From: a bacterium
GTDB taxonomy: Bacteria > Bacteroidota > Ignavibacteria > Kapaibacteriales > UBA7675
Reading direction: 5' to 3'
NCBI GenBank assembly: GCA_030430495.1
Contig: JAUIKM010000027.1
Span: 1-64,000, forward strand
DNA length: 64,000 nt
The notes beneath the pieces were generated by a model. That model was not told the DNA's origin and ran no database searches. It worked only from the letters and a program-made list of their open reading frames with translations. The translations under genes and the position numbers were made by a program. Shown piece after piece: positions 37,051 to 46,455 of this stretch. Numbering within the stretch: position 1 is the stretch's first letter; each line of letters opens with the position of its first letter.

Positions 37051-37151
37051 CGGTTCAGGTGGCTATGCAAAAACCAGCTTCGGTTTGTTTTGTAGTGATC
37101 AATCCGGTGTCGGGCGTCGGGCTTCTGTCATGGCAGCGTTGTTCAGCACGA

Positions 37152-39401
37152 ATGCGCATGCTGTTACTTGCGCTGCTGGTCTGTACCGGCTTGTCCTTTG
37201 TGCATAGCTCTGCACGGGCTGACGGGACGTCGGACTCGCTGATTGTCGGGCGCACTGCGTTCTGTTCAGGCGATGCCTTCCAGGTGGCGGCATCCGTTCC
37301 TGCAACCGCGCGTTTACCAGTGAGCCTGGTCTTTTATCTGGAAGGTACGCTGGACGTGCCGGGTACGGTGCTCGACTCACTCGACACGCTTACTTTTGTG
37401 CCGACAGGCTCGCCAGAGCCTGTTGATTTGACACTTCCGGAAAATCTGATTGACTTCTTTGGCCTGAGTCCCAACCAGACGCTGGCGAACGACACGCTGT
37501 TCTTATACTTTGAATACCTCAATGATGATCGGCAGCTCTGCACATCCAACCGCGTTTTGCTTACTGTCACTCAAACACTCCACATCGACATCGATCAGGC
37601 GATGACCGACCAGACTTTCTGCCTGGGACAGTCAGATTCAGTCTTGCTGCGCGTACGGGCTTCGATTCGCGAGTCGGAGTTTCAACGGGAGCAGCTGGAA
37701 TACGTTTGGTCGAATGATCAGGGGACGATCCAGACTCCGCCGACCGCCGATTCACTTGTGCTGGTCAATCCTTCCGGTCGTGGTGTGGTGCGCTACACCG
37801 TCACCATCTCAGCGCCGGGTAATCCCTGTTCGACGCCGGTACAAAGTTCGGCCGACATTACCTTTGCTGAACCGCCCATGATCAATGTCATCGGGCTGAA
37901 TCCCTCCGGTTTCTACTGTCCCAATGAGACGATTTCAGTTACAGTCGAGGCTGGGGCCCTGGGGCCGGATGACGTCATCTGGCGCGATCCCAACGGAGAC
38001 CCGATGCCCAATTTCAGGGGCAGCCTGATGCTGACTTTTCAGCGCTTCAGCGCGGCGCAGGCCGGCGAATACTCGGTTGAAGCGCTCGTGGGCGAATGTT
38101 GGTCGGAGCCGGAGAAATTCAGGCTGGATATCGGCGAGACGGTGGCGATCCAGTCGGTGCAGACGGAACAACCGGCCTATTGCGTCGGCGAGGATGTCAA
38201 AGTAAACTTCAGCTACAGCGGGACCGCTACGCAAATCCGGGTGGTAAACGGCGGACAGCTGGTCACATCTTCGCCGGGTGGCGCGAGTCAGTTATCATTG
38301 CCGGCCGGCGCCATCTTTTCCGGGGCGACTTACAATCTGGAAGTTGAAGGCTCCTGTAACACGGATACAACGCCTTTCAGCATCAATGTCGTCGAGCCTT
38401 CGAACCTAGCGGTGATGCCGGATCCGTCCAGCTTTCCGGTGCAGCTTGCCGACGGCGATAGTTTTACCATTCAGGTGACGGGCGCAGCTCCTGGGGCAAC
38501 TTTTCAGTGGATGCTGGACAATGTGTTGCTGCCGAATGAAACAAACGACACGTATCGGATCGTCTCCATGCGTCCCGACCAGGCGGGTGAGTACGGCGTG
38601 CGCATCATGGAGCCGGTCGGCTCGCCCTGTCCGGACATTGTGATCGGCCCGCTACAGGTCGACTATCTCAATCGCGCCGGCATTGTTATTCAACTCGGAG
38701 TACCGGACACAATCAGGGCCCGCCTTGGCAGTGTCTTTGACCTTCCGGTTCAGATACTCAACGTGGACGAAGTTGGACGGCAGATCCAGCAGGGCATCGA
38801 CTTTGATTTTCAGCTTGAGGTGAATGCAACGCTGGCCATACCTGAAGCGCCTTTGGACAACGGTACAATTGAGCAAGGTATTCGAACAGTAAATTGGGGC
38901 GGCAGCGCTACAGTGCCGTTGGACGCCGAATTGGGGCGCATGCAGTTTACGGCGGCGCTGGGAAATGCAATCGCTACGCGAATCGACCTTATCCCGGTAT
39001 CCGTCACTGCGCGAGGACAGGACGTCACAATCCAGCCCGACAGTTTGTCCACAGTGCTTCTGATAAGCGATGTTCCCGTCGACGGCGACGGCAATCCCAT
39101 CCTGATTAATCCATTCAGTGCGGGACTCGAAATTGTTCTTTCGCCGAATCCAGTTACGGCCGGCGAGCAGATAACCCTCGAACTGCGCAATCTCGATCCC
39201 GCCGGCGATGTCGCACTTGAATTGTTTGACGTAATGGGCAATCGCATGGCGGACTGGTCCCAGGTATTTGCCGGCGGTGCAACATCGGCAAATGTTAACC
39301 TTAACGACTACGATCAATTGAGTGAGCACGGCGTGTATTACGTACGGCTTGTACAAGGCCGCCGCAGTGTGACGCGTTTGTTAACAATTTCCGGTAAATA
39401 A
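37152..39401 (+). CDS. Ig/cohesin-like secreted protein with T9SS domain
   Basis: The protein has about 749 residues when started at 37152, which places a clean signal peptide (MRMLLLALLVCTGLSF) at the N-terminus. In-frame GTG 37059 and ATG 37065 would add about 30 polar residues. The body contains Ig-like units without the strong signature of the choice-of-anchor-V gene (VEAGALGPDDVIWRDPNGDP, SAAQAGEYSVEALV, ATFQWMLDNVLLPNETNDTY, DQAGEYGVRIM). A cohesin-like domain follows (about 520-650, VIQLGVPDTIRARLGSVFDL). The C-terminus is a T9SS type A domain (VLSPNPVTAGEQITLEL, ELFDVMGNRMADW, HGVYYVRLVQGRRS). Binding partners are unknown. It lies between the OmpA gene and its degenerate relative. Confidence 0.78.
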   Translation: MRMLLLALLVCTGLSFVHSSARADGTSDSLIVGRTAFCSGDAFQVAASVPATARLPVSLVFYLEGTLDVPGTVLDSLDTLTFVPTGSPEPVDLTLPENLIDFFGLSPNQTLANDTLFLYFEYLNDDRQLCTSNRVLLTVTQTLHIDIDQAMTDQTFCLGQSDSVLLRVRASIRESEFQREQLEYVWSNDQGTIQTPPTADSLVLVNPSGRGVVRYTVTISAPGNPCSTPVQSSADITFAEPPMINVIGLNPSGFYCPNETISVTVEAGALGPDDVIWRDPNGDPMPNFRGSLMLTFQRFSAAQAGEYSVEALVGECWSEPEKFRLDIGETVAIQSVQTEQPAYCVGEDVKVNFSYSGTATQIRVVNGGQLVTSSPGGASQLSLPAGAIFSGATYNLEVEGSCNTDTTPFSINVVEPSNLAVMPDPSSFPVQLADGDSFTIQVTGAAPGATFQWMLDNVLLPNETNDTYRIVSMRPDQAGEYGVRIMEPVGSPCPDIVIGPLQVDYLNRAGIVIQLGVPDTIRARLGSVFDLPVQILNVDEVGRQIQQGIDFDFQLEVNATLAIPEAPLDNGTIEQGIRTVNWGGSATVPLDAELGRMQFTAALGNAIATRIDLIPVSVTARGQDVTIQPDSLSTVLLISDVPVDGDGNPILINPFSAGLEIVLSPNPVTAGEQITLELRNLDPAGDVALELFDVMGNRMADWSQVFAGGATSANVNLNDYDQLSEHGVYYVRLVQGRRSVTRLLTISGK

Positions 39402-39515
39402 CTGTTGTCGCGCAGAGCAGAAAAAGGTGGAATTCCAACATCGCCTGTCTGTCAAACGCGATAAACACCCGTTTGGGTATGTCTAAGAGTCACGGCTTGC
39501 GTATATTGCGCGAAT

Positions 39516-41579
39516 ATGAACTTCCGCCGATGCGCATTTTGGCTGTGTGTTTTCCTGCTGTTGCGCTGTGCGATTCCGGCCGGTTTGCGCTGTGCCGAAC
39601 CGCGCGATACATCAGCATTACGGCTTGCTGTTTACTCCGGTGCGTCGCTGTTGCTGACGCGGGCGGACTTTAACAGTTTGCCCGGAATCGAACGCTCAAA
39701 CAGCCTCGGCGCTCAGGCCTACAACAGCGGTTCGGGTTACGTTTTTGCTCTGGGAGCGGCGGCGGAATTCGATCTGACGCGGGATCTGGCGCTCTACGCC
39801 GCGCTGGAATACAACCGGCTCGACGGAACGCTGGACGCTACCGAGAGTTTTGTTTATGCGACGGAAACCGGTCGCGGTGAAGGACAATTCAACTACGCCC
39901 TGGTTCACAATCTGCAGTTTTTTGCGCTGCGGTCCGGGCTGCGTTTTTATCCGTTTACAAGTGGTTTGCTTAAACCGCTGAGTTTGTCGGGCGGTGTTAA
40001 CGCGGGTTTTATTTTGACGTCGTCGGCGCAGCAGCAAATTGACCTGGCGTTTCCCACCGACATCGACCTTGTTAACGGCCAGCCGGCCGACTCGCCTGAA
40101 GTCAGTTTTCAGAATCCGTCCGGAATTGTTGCCGGTCTGCAAGCGGGCCTGATGTACGATTTTGTCGTCGGCGACAATATCTGGTTGTCGCCGGGCATCT
40201 CTTTTGACTACGGGCTCAATTCCTATGAGGCTTCCGTCGACTGGAAAAACTCGGCTTTCAGATTCACACTGCAATTCAGTCGTCGTGAGACCGAGCCCTG
40301 GCCGCTGGAGATCGAGCGGTTTTATCAGCGCGACACGTTAATAGACATTGTCGCCGGCATTGAGTCTGAAGACATTGTGCTGGACAGCCGCCGCGTCGAC
40401 AGCGTTGAGCGAGTTGAACAATCGCTGCGCCGTCGTGTGCGCCGCCTCGACATCAGAGAAGTGTACAAGCGCCGCATTCCCGCCCCGCAGCCGCTGCTGT
40501 CGGCTTCCATTGAGTCGCGTTTTATCCTGGCCGACGGCGCGGAGGCCGCCAATGCCGACCTGCCCGTGCGCGCGGTTGAAGTCCTGCACGCGCGCCGTCT
40601 GCTGCCGCTGCTCGATTGTGATGTTAACACCGCCGCCGCGCCGCCGCGCCTGGCGCAATTCAACAACTCACTTGTGTTTTGTCCTCCCGATGTTTCGCTC
40701 GACACGCTGGCGGATCGACTGGCTGCGGTGGATGACGTCTCGGATGCCGTACTGACCGTGCATTCAAACTGTCCTGCCGCCGCGTCGCAGACATGGCGCA
40801 TGGCGCAGGCTGCAAATGTTAAGCGCCGTCTCAATTCTGATGTACCTCTGGTGTTTGACGCATTGTTTAATTCCGATCCCGCCCGGCCGCCGCTGCAAAT
40901 CGAGATGCCTGTGGTGGAGCTGGCTGCGCGTCCGGCGGCGCTGGTTGCGCCGGCCCTGATGCGCGACGTGCGGCGCTACGTTCAGGCTCCGCACATTCGT
41001 TTTGCCATCGATGTTGTCAGCGAAGCGGGCATCGCCGCATGGAAACTCAGCATTAAACAGAACGACCGCCTGCTTAAGCTGTTTGCCGGTTCATCGACTC
41101 CGCCGCCGACGCTTGAGTGGGACGCCTCTGCGCCCGGTGAAGTCTGGTTCGGCGATGAGGCCGACCTCGTCTTTGTTTTATCGATCAGCGACAGGGACGG
41201 ACAGTCGTGGACGTCGGACGCAGGACTTATTCGCATCGGTGCACGCGCCGTCGACGGTCGCCCGGAGGAGTTAAACGCCGCGGCCCGTGTCCTGCGTTTC
41301 CCGCTTAATCGCATCGCCGCGGACCGCGGCGACATTCCTTTGTTGACGGACATTTTCGGCGCATTGCCGGGCCTCAACATCGATCGAGTTGCGGTGTTTA
41401 GTTACGACAGGCTCGATACGGGGGCGATCAGCGCTGCGCTGGCGCGCTTGCTCGGCATAGAAACGGATCAGATTTCGATTGTCGTGCAGGCTGACCCATA
41501 TCAGGGCGACGGGCGTCCCGCCGCAATTTCAGCGCTTGAACGCGAATTTCTTCTGGTTGAAATCTGGGCGCCGCGTTAG
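39516..41579 (+). CDS. Outer membrane protein, degenerate OmpA-like relative
   Basis: The 687 residues start with a signal peptide (FWLCVFLLLRCAIPAGLRC). A barrel-like region follows (about 35-255, GYVFALGAAAEFDLTRDLALYAALEYNRLDG to FRFTLQFSRRE). The rest parallels the OmpA gene two genes upstream, domain by domain. AAWKLSIKQNDRLLKLF matches EEWNLTVADNGKVLQG, and VLSISDRDGQSW matches DLKIQDKRDQSA. VLRFPLNRIAADRGDIPLLTD lies where VLFGFNSAELNDNHRAILEE stands. In this copy the peptidoglycan-binding Arg/Asn helices of both OmpA domains are not recognisable. I infer a paralog that kept the scaffold and lost wall binding. Alternative: an independent family with the same architecture. Confidence 0.6.
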   Translation: MNFRRCAFWLCVFLLLRCAIPAGLRCAEPRDTSALRLAVYSGASLLLTRADFNSLPGIERSNSLGAQAYNSGSGYVFALGAAAEFDLTRDLALYAALEYNRLDGTLDATESFVYATETGRGEGQFNYALVHNLQFFALRSGLRFYPFTSGLLKPLSLSGGVNAGFILTSSAQQQIDLAFPTDIDLVNGQPADSPEVSFQNPSGIVAGLQAGLMYDFVVGDNIWLSPGISFDYGLNSYEASVDWKNSAFRFTLQFSRRETEPWPLEIERFYQRDTLIDIVAGIESEDIVLDSRRVDSVERVEQSLRRRVRRLDIREVYKRRIPAPQPLLSASIESRFILADGAEAANADLPVRAVEVLHARRLLPLLDCDVNTAAAPPRLAQFNNSLVFCPPDVSLDTLADRLAAVDDVSDAVLTVHSNCPAAASQTWRMAQAANVKRRLNSDVPLVFDALFNSDPARPPLQIEMPVVELAARPAALVAPALMRDVRRYVQAPHIRFAIDVVSEAGIAAWKLSIKQNDRLLKLFAGSSTPPPTLEWDASAPGEVWFGDEADLVFVLSISDRDGQSWTSDAGLIRIGARAVDGRPEELNAAARVLRFPLNRIAADRGDIPLLTDIFGALPGLNIDRVAVFSYDRLDTGAISAALARLLGIETDQISIVVQADPYQGDGRPAAISALEREFLLVEIWAPR

Positions 41580-41715
41580 TCGGCATGCCGCCGCCGTGTT
41601 AACGTCCAATCCTTCGGCACGTCCCTCGTTGTTGCCCGGCACCTGGAACTCTGTGTTTTGCGCGTTCTTCTCGCCGCCCCACTGTTAACCTCAACCTCGA
41701 TGCCTGCTTCAGGCC

Positions 41716-41752
41716 AAAAAAAATCCGCGCCGGGTATTAAACCGGACGCGGA
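41716..41752 (-). terminator. Rho-independent terminator of the sigma/anti-sigma operon
   Basis: On the minus strand, TCCGCG(T)CCGG pairs with CCGGCGCGGA (one bulge) and is followed by eight T. It lies about 30 nt past the stop of the anti-sigma gene. Confidence 0.9.
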
Positions 41753-41782
41753 CATGTGTATTTGTCAGGAGTATTGTATGAC

Positions 41783-42808
41783 TCAGAGGCCTGCGCGCTC
41801 CGCTTGCCAGCGGGAAAGTTCAGAGCTGTTGAGGCGGCGCAGAATATCGATGCAGCCGTCGAGCAGTTGTCTGGCTTCCGCCTTGCGGCCCAGCGATGCC
41901 TGCAGCCGGGCGTACTCGCCCATGATTTCCGCCTGATAGGACTCGGCTCCTGCGCGCTTCGCCAGCTCAATCGCCTCGCGGAACTTGGCGCCGCTGTTTT
42001 CGGCGTATTGGCTGCCGCGCTCGCGCCAGAAGATGGCCAGTTTGCGCGCGTGCATTGCGCCGTTCAGCACATCGCCTGCATTGAGGCTGGACTTCAGGCT
42101 GTCTTCCATCAGTTTGAGCTCGCGTTGCAGGTCGTCCGGCGGGTCTTCTCTGTCGGCGCGGTTTGACATGTCGACCTGTGCGTGGCCGCTTTGCGTCTCG
42201 CTATTCAACGCGGTCGACTCCGGTTCGTCCTTGTTGTCGTTCTGCGCGACAGGACCGGCGGTATTTGTCGCTGCGTCTGTGTTTAAGTCGCCGTTTGCCG
42301 TTTCGTCGGCCGTGTGGGTGTCCGCCGTTTCCGCGTTTGCGTCTGCGCTTACTTCGATGTTGTCGTCAAAGGCGGTGTTAACATCGTCGGCATGGTTAAA
42401 CGCATTTCCGTCGAATGTTTCCACGATTGCCGCTTCCTGCAGCGCAGGTTGATCGTCGCCTGACTTGAACAGCAAAGCCGTTCCGGCAATGCCGACGAGC
42501 AGAGCCAGAGAACCGACAAGGTATACGGCGGAGCTGAACGACGAACGTGCCGCAAGCGCCGGCGCAACTTTGGACGGCCCCTGTTTGGCCAGAACATTCG
42601 CCACGCGGTCTTCCACGCCTTGAAGAAATTCGTCGGCCTGTTCGCCGGCCGGCAGACCGTTGTCGCGCAGGGACCGCTCCAGAGCTCGCAGCTCCTGGAG
42701 TTCCTCGGCGGCATTCGGCTGATCGGCCAGGAGGTTTTTCAGCTCGCGCCACTCCGCCGGACTCAGTCCGTCGCTGAGGAGTTTCGCGAAGAGTTGATCC
42801 TGTGTCAT
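41783..42808 (-). CDS. Anti-sigma factor-like membrane protein
   Basis: The 341-residue protein has a helical N-terminal cytoplasmic part (about 1-90) that contains LSPAEWRELKNLL and ELRALERSLR. A single transmembrane helix follows (about 94-114, AVYLVGSLALLVGIAGTALL). Next is an Asp/Asn/Ala/Thr-rich low-complexity stretch (about 120-210) and then a helical C-terminal domain with TPR-like pairs (AREAIELAKRAG-type, EYARLQASLGRKAEARQLL). Its ATG overlaps the stop codon of the upstream sigma gene (ATGA), so the pair is probably translationally coupled. That layout is typical for an anti-sigma factor holding an ECF sigma at the membrane. No ZAS zinc motif (HxxxCxxC) is present. The periplasmic domain would sense the signal; what it detects is unknown. 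Confidence 0.75.
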   Translation of the reverse strand: MTQDQLFAKLLSDGLSPAEWRELKNLLADQPNAAEELQELRALERSLRDNGLPAGEQADEFLQGVEDRVANVLAKQGPSKVAPALAARSSFSSAVYLVGSLALLVGIAGTALLFKSGDDQPALQEAAIVETFDGNAFNHADDVNTAFDDNIEVSADANAETADTHTADETANGDLNTDAATNTAGPVAQNDNKDEPESTALNSETQSGHAQVDMSNRADREDPPDDLQRELKLMEDSLKSSLNAGDVLNGAMHARKLAIFWRERGSQYAENSGAKFREAIELAKRAGAESYQAEIMGEYARLQASLGRKAEARQLLDGCIDILRRLNSSELSRWQAERAGL

Positions 42809-43347
42809 TGTATTTCTTGCATTATTGGGTTGATGTCTTTCTTCAGCATTTTTTTAGCCCGGAAAACGCGGACCTTTGCCAGGGACACGCTGCAACCAAG
42901 TCGTTCCGCTATCACGTCGTAGGTATGTCCGTCGACGTATTTCATCAGCAGGGGCTGTCTGAATTCGGGCGGCAGCTGCTCAATCGCTTTGTACAGATGT
43001 TCCTTCATCAGCACATCGTCGTCAACGTGATCGCGCTCCGTCCGCAATTGATACTCGATCGATTCGAGGTCCGTCGTCGGACGTTGTTTCTTGAGCGCTT
43101 TTATCGTCTCGTTGCGCGCTATCGTAAACAGCCAGCCGGCAAAATGGCCGCCGGAGAAGGAGTTGCGATGCTCGAACACTTTCATAATGATCGACTGAAA
43201 CGTGTCCTCCGCATTCTCGCGGTCGCCGAAAGCCCGAAAACAATACGCAAAGAGCCGCCTGTCGTAGCGTTTGTACAGGGTGCGGAACGCTGTATCATTC
43301 CCCGCCTGTACCCTGGCAAATAACTCCTCGTCACTCAAGTCGTGCAT
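42805..43347 (-). CDS. ECF-type RNA polymerase sigma factor
   Basis: The 180-residue form starts at 43347 (AGGG before ATG, then HDLSDEELFARVQAGNDTAF, a typical ECF start). In-frame ATGs at 43380 and 43428 would extend it. Region 2 is visible as LYKRYDRRLFAYCFRAFGD, ENAEDTFQSIIMKVFEHRNSF and FAGWLFTIARNETI. Region 4 follows as LPPEFRQPLLMKYVDGHTYDVIAERLGCSVSLAKVRVFRAKKML, with the helix-turn-helix in the AERLGCSVSLAKVRVFRA part. Known role: directs RNA polymerase to a specific regulon, often envelope stress. It is followed by the anti-sigma gene with a 4-nt overlap. Confidence 0.92.
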   Translation of the reverse strand: MHDLSDEELFARVQAGNDTAFRTLYKRYDRRLFAYCFRAFGDRENAEDTFQSIIMKVFEHRNSFSGGHFAGWLFTIARNETIKALKKQRPTTDLESIEYQLRTERDHVDDDVLMKEHLYKAIEQLPPEFRQPLLMKYVDGHTYDVIAERLGCSVSLAKVRVFRAKKMLKKDINPIMQEIQ

Positions 43348-43798
43348 CGTACCCTGGTCGCTTGTATCGTGTCGTCTCATGTGTGTTCCGGCCTTGCCGC
43401 AGCGGGAACAGGACCAAGAACCGGGCATGCCGTGAACCGTTACAGCCCACTTCCGGCCCGCTCCATTTTACGCCGATTTCTGCCGGGATGCATTTTTTTC
43501 CGGTCGAAGCGTTAACGTTTTTTGCTTTCGGTGGTTTTCTGGATGGCGGCGCCGCTCAGGCTGCGTCGTTTTGGTCCCGATTGCGGCCATCGAGGGGGTA
43601 TCGGTGGCAACCGGATATTGGGCCATGACAGTCAGGTTCATTTGACACAGGTGTCCGACCCGTTCCAGGCTCAAAACCCGGGACGGGTCGGCTGCTTTAA
43701 AGCACTGCGGCGCGGCGTGGTTCGGTGCTGCTCCACTGTTACCGGCTACTTTTAAAAGGCCATTTTTGTTTGTCGTGCAGAGATCAGCTCACAGCCGG
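43348..43798. other. Intergenic region between metG and the sigma gene
   Basis: About 450 bp with no supported gene. It should hold the sigma operon promoter (minus strand). It also contains a variant of the dispersed motif (43759-43774) and the palindrome CTTTTAAAAG next to it. No convincing terminator for metG is visible. Confidence 0.4.
43759..43774 (-). repeat. Dispersed motif copy 4, variant (GACAAACAAAAATGGC)
   Basis: Read on the minus strand it shares the first 12 bases with the full copies, but its end differs (ATGGC in place of AAGTC). It lies 25 nt beyond the metG stop codon. Confidence 0.4.
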
Positions 43799-45964
43799 TC
43801 ACCGCACGACCATGCCGTCGGGAATGCCGGCGTCTGGTGAAATCAACACAATGCCGCCGCCGGGCGTGTCCGCGCAGAGGATCATGCCCTGTGATTCGAC
43901 GCCGCGCAGTTTGGCCGGTTTCAGGTTGGCCACCACGATGACTTTGCGGCCGACCAGTTCGTCAGGTTTGTAGTGCTGCGCAATCCCGGAAACGATCTGT
44001 CGCTGTTCAAAACCGAGATCCACCTGCATGCAGAGCAGTTTGTTGCTCTTTTTGATCTTTTCCGCCGAGGTCACCGTGCCGACGCGTAGCGCCGTCTGCT
44101 CAAACGCCGTGATATCGATTTCTTCCGGCAGCGCTTCGTACTCCACCTTTGCCGCGGCGGCCTGTGCGGCCTGGCTGCGCGCCACCAGTTTGTTGACCTG
44201 CGCCTCGATGACGGCGTCCTCAATTTTGCTGAACAGAATTTCGGGCGTCTCAATCGCGCTTCCCGAGGGCACGCCCGGCAGTCCGATCTGCTCCCAGTTC
44301 GCATCGTCAATTTTCTGTCCCAGGCAGCCGAACACACGACCGGAAGCGGCGGGGATCACCGGTGCAAATGCCACGGCCAGTCCACGCACGAGCTGGAGGC
44401 AGACATAGAGCGTGCAGCCGGTGGCTTCCATATCTGTTTTACTCGTTTTCCAGGGCTGCCGGTCGTTGAAGTACTTGTTGGCGGCTTCGGCCAGGCGCAT
44501 CGTTTCCGCCACGGCATCCTTAAAGCGGAAAGCGTCGTACTTGGCGGCCGCCAGGTCGCCGCCCTGCGCAAAAGCGCTGATGACGTCCAGCTCGTCGCGG
44601 CCGATGCCGTGACCTTCAAACTGATCATCCAGTTGTTTAAGCAGTTCTTCGGCTTCCGGCGCGTCGCCGGCGCGAACGACCCTGTTCAGGTGCGCCCAGG
44701 CGTCGTTAAACGCGTCCGGTACCGCGGGCACGACGCCGTCAAAGGTGCTCTGTAAAAATTTGATCGATCGATTAATAAAGTTGCCGAGCTTCGCGGCCAG
44801 TTCATTATTGACGCGCGCCTGAAAATCTTTCCAGGTGAAGTCGGCGTCCTTGGTTTCCGGAATACTCAGCGCCAGGGCGTAGCGCAGGGCGTCGACGTCA
44901 CGCTCATGCGGGAAATCCTGAAAATAATCGCGCAGGTCGATACCCCATTTGCGCGACTTGCTGAACTTCTGGCCTTCCAGGTTGAGGAATTCGTTGGCGG
45001 GTACGGCGGAGGGCAGGATGTAGTTGCCGCGCGCGTGCAGCATGGCCGGGAACATCAGTGTGTGGAACCAGATATTGTCCTTGCCGAGAAAGGCGAAGTA
45101 GGCGGTGTCTTTGTCCTGCCACCACTCTTTCCAGGCATCCGGTTTGCCCTGCGTCCGCGCCCATTCCTTGGTGGCGGTGATATAGCCCAGCAGCGCTTCA
45201 AACCAGACGTAGATGACCTTGCCCTCGGCTTCTTTGAGCGGCACGGGCACGCCCCAGCTCAAATCGCGCGTCACAGGGCGATTGCTCAGTCCGGCGTTCA
45301 GCCAGGAATACGACTGCTGGATGACATTGTCTTTCCAATCGTTTTTGTGCGAGCCGATGTAGTTCTCCAGGAACTCCTGGTATTCGCCGAAGCGGAAATA
45401 CCAGTGTTTTGTCTTGCGCAGCACCGGTGTTTCACGGCTCAGCAGGGAGACGGGATTGCGCAGTTCGAGTGGTTCGTACTTGGCCAGACAGTTGTCGCAT
45501 TCGTCGCTGCGGGCGCGCTCAAAGCCGCAGTTGGGGCAGGTTCCCTCCACGTAGCGGTCGGGCAGAAAGCGCTGAAACTTGTTGTCGAAGAACTGTTCTT
45601 CTTCCTGTTCAACGAGCAGCCCTTTTTTGAGGAAGTCAGTAAAAAACTCCTGCGCGGTTGCAACGTGCGCAGGGTTGGAGGTGCGCGAATAAATATCAAA
45701 ACTCATGCCGAAGCGCTCCAGCGCTTCCGCATTGGCGCTGTGGTAAGTGTCGGCGATCTCGCGCGGAGTGATGCCTTCTTTGTCCGCTTCAATGGCAATG
45801 GCCGCGCCGTTTTCATCTGAACCGCAGACGTAGAGCATCGGCATGCCGCGCAGGCGCATATGGCGCACGAAGAGGTCGGCCGGCAGGAAAGATCCGGCGG
45901 CATGGCCAAAGTGGATGTAGCCGTTGGCGTAGGGCAGGGCGGAAGTGACCAGGATGCGTTTCAT
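43799..45964 (-). CDS. metG: Methionyl-tRNA synthetase
   Basis: This 721-residue class I synthetase charges tRNA-Met. The catalytic domain opens immediately (MKRILVTSALPYANGYIHFG, with the HIGH motif as HFGH at 18-21). The zinc knuckle CPNCGFERARSDECDNC is at about 143-159. The KMSKS loop appears as KFSKS at 333-337. The anticodon-binding helical domain follows, and residues of about 615-721 form the C-terminal tRNA-binding/dimerisation domain (LRVGTVTSAEKIKKSNKLL, QIVSGIAQHY, KLRGVESQGMIL). The frame stays open for 108 codons upstream of the chosen ATG, but that part has no resemblance to synthetases and the HFGH segment fixes the start. No Shine-Dalgarno site is evident. It is an unlinked housekeeping gene. 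Confidence 0.97.
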   Translation of the reverse strand: MKRILVTSALPYANGYIHFGHAAGSFLPADLFVRHMRLRGMPMLYVCGSDENGAAIAIEADKEGITPREIADTYHSANAEALERFGMSFDIYSRTSNPAHVATAQEFFTDFLKKGLLVEQEEEQFFDNKFQRFLPDRYVEGTCPNCGFERARSDECDNCLAKYEPLELRNPVSLLSRETPVLRKTKHWYFRFGEYQEFLENYIGSHKNDWKDNVIQQSYSWLNAGLSNRPVTRDLSWGVPVPLKEAEGKVIYVWFEALLGYITATKEWARTQGKPDAWKEWWQDKDTAYFAFLGKDNIWFHTLMFPAMLHARGNYILPSAVPANEFLNLEGQKFSKSRKWGIDLRDYFQDFPHERDVDALRYALALSIPETKDADFTWKDFQARVNNELAAKLGNFINRSIKFLQSTFDGVVPAVPDAFNDAWAHLNRVVRAGDAPEAEELLKQLDDQFEGHGIGRDELDVISAFAQGGDLAAAKYDAFRFKDAVAETMRLAEAANKYFNDRQPWKTSKTDMEATGCTLYVCLQLVRGLAVAFAPVIPAASGRVFGCLGQKIDDANWEQIGLPGVPSGSAIETPEILFSKIEDAVIEAQVNKLVARSQAAQAAAAKVEYEALPEEIDITAFEQTALRVGTVTSAEKIKKSNKLLCMQVDLGFEQRQIVSGIAQHYKPDELVGRKVIVVANLKPAKLRGVESQGMILCADTPGGGIVLISPDAGIPDGMVVR

Positions 45965-46377
45965 GTTGTATTCTGCTGAAATCGGCGTTTTGCATTTAAA
46001 GAACGCGCAAACTACGGATTTTCGGCGAAGCGACCATCCGATTCGGCTCCGCGTTGCGGCCGCGGGCGACGCACGGGCTTTGCTCGTATTCCAATCGCTC
46101 CTCTCCGCATAACTAACAAGAGAATCAGGCAAGGGGCAGTTTGAAAATGGAGTAACAAAAGTAGTGGGATTTGCGATAATTGTGGGGCGAAGCCGAAATT
46201 CGACGGCGTCCGGGGAGCGTCGGAAGGGCGAAAAACTGACGGGAAAACGATCCTGATAATATTCTTCAGCTTGTGCCCGTAAGTTCAATTAAATGCGCAG
46301 GTTGACCTTTGGGCGGCTGTGGGCGGTCCGCGAAAATTACAAGTTCATGAAAAAAGTTTCATTCGAGTAATCCGGCG
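45965..46377. other. Divergent region between metG and the lytic transglycosylase
   Basis: The promoter of metG should lie here. The part next to metG has low G/C with T-rich blocks; further on it is mixed. No supported gene and no terminator were seen; a long metG-frame extension is read as non-coding. Confidence 0.4.
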
Positions 46378-46406
46378 TTGTTTTGCGCCTTATCACATTG
46401 TATATT
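46378..46406 (+). promoter_or_regulatory. Possible promoter of the LysM transglycosylase gene
   Basis: TTGTTT and TATATT are separated by 17 bp, 50 nt before the start codon. The fit to the general sigma consensus is fair. Bacteroidota often use a different -33/-7 pattern, so this is tentative. Confidence 0.3.
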
Positions 46407-46455
46407 CACACTTTCTGAAATTATAGCAGCATATCAAGAAGAGAACCGACAAACG

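Noticed and set aside
45965-46288. Upstream extension of the metG frame by 108 codons
   Set aside because: The HFGH segment begins 17 residues after the chosen start, as in all MetRS; the extension looks non-coding.
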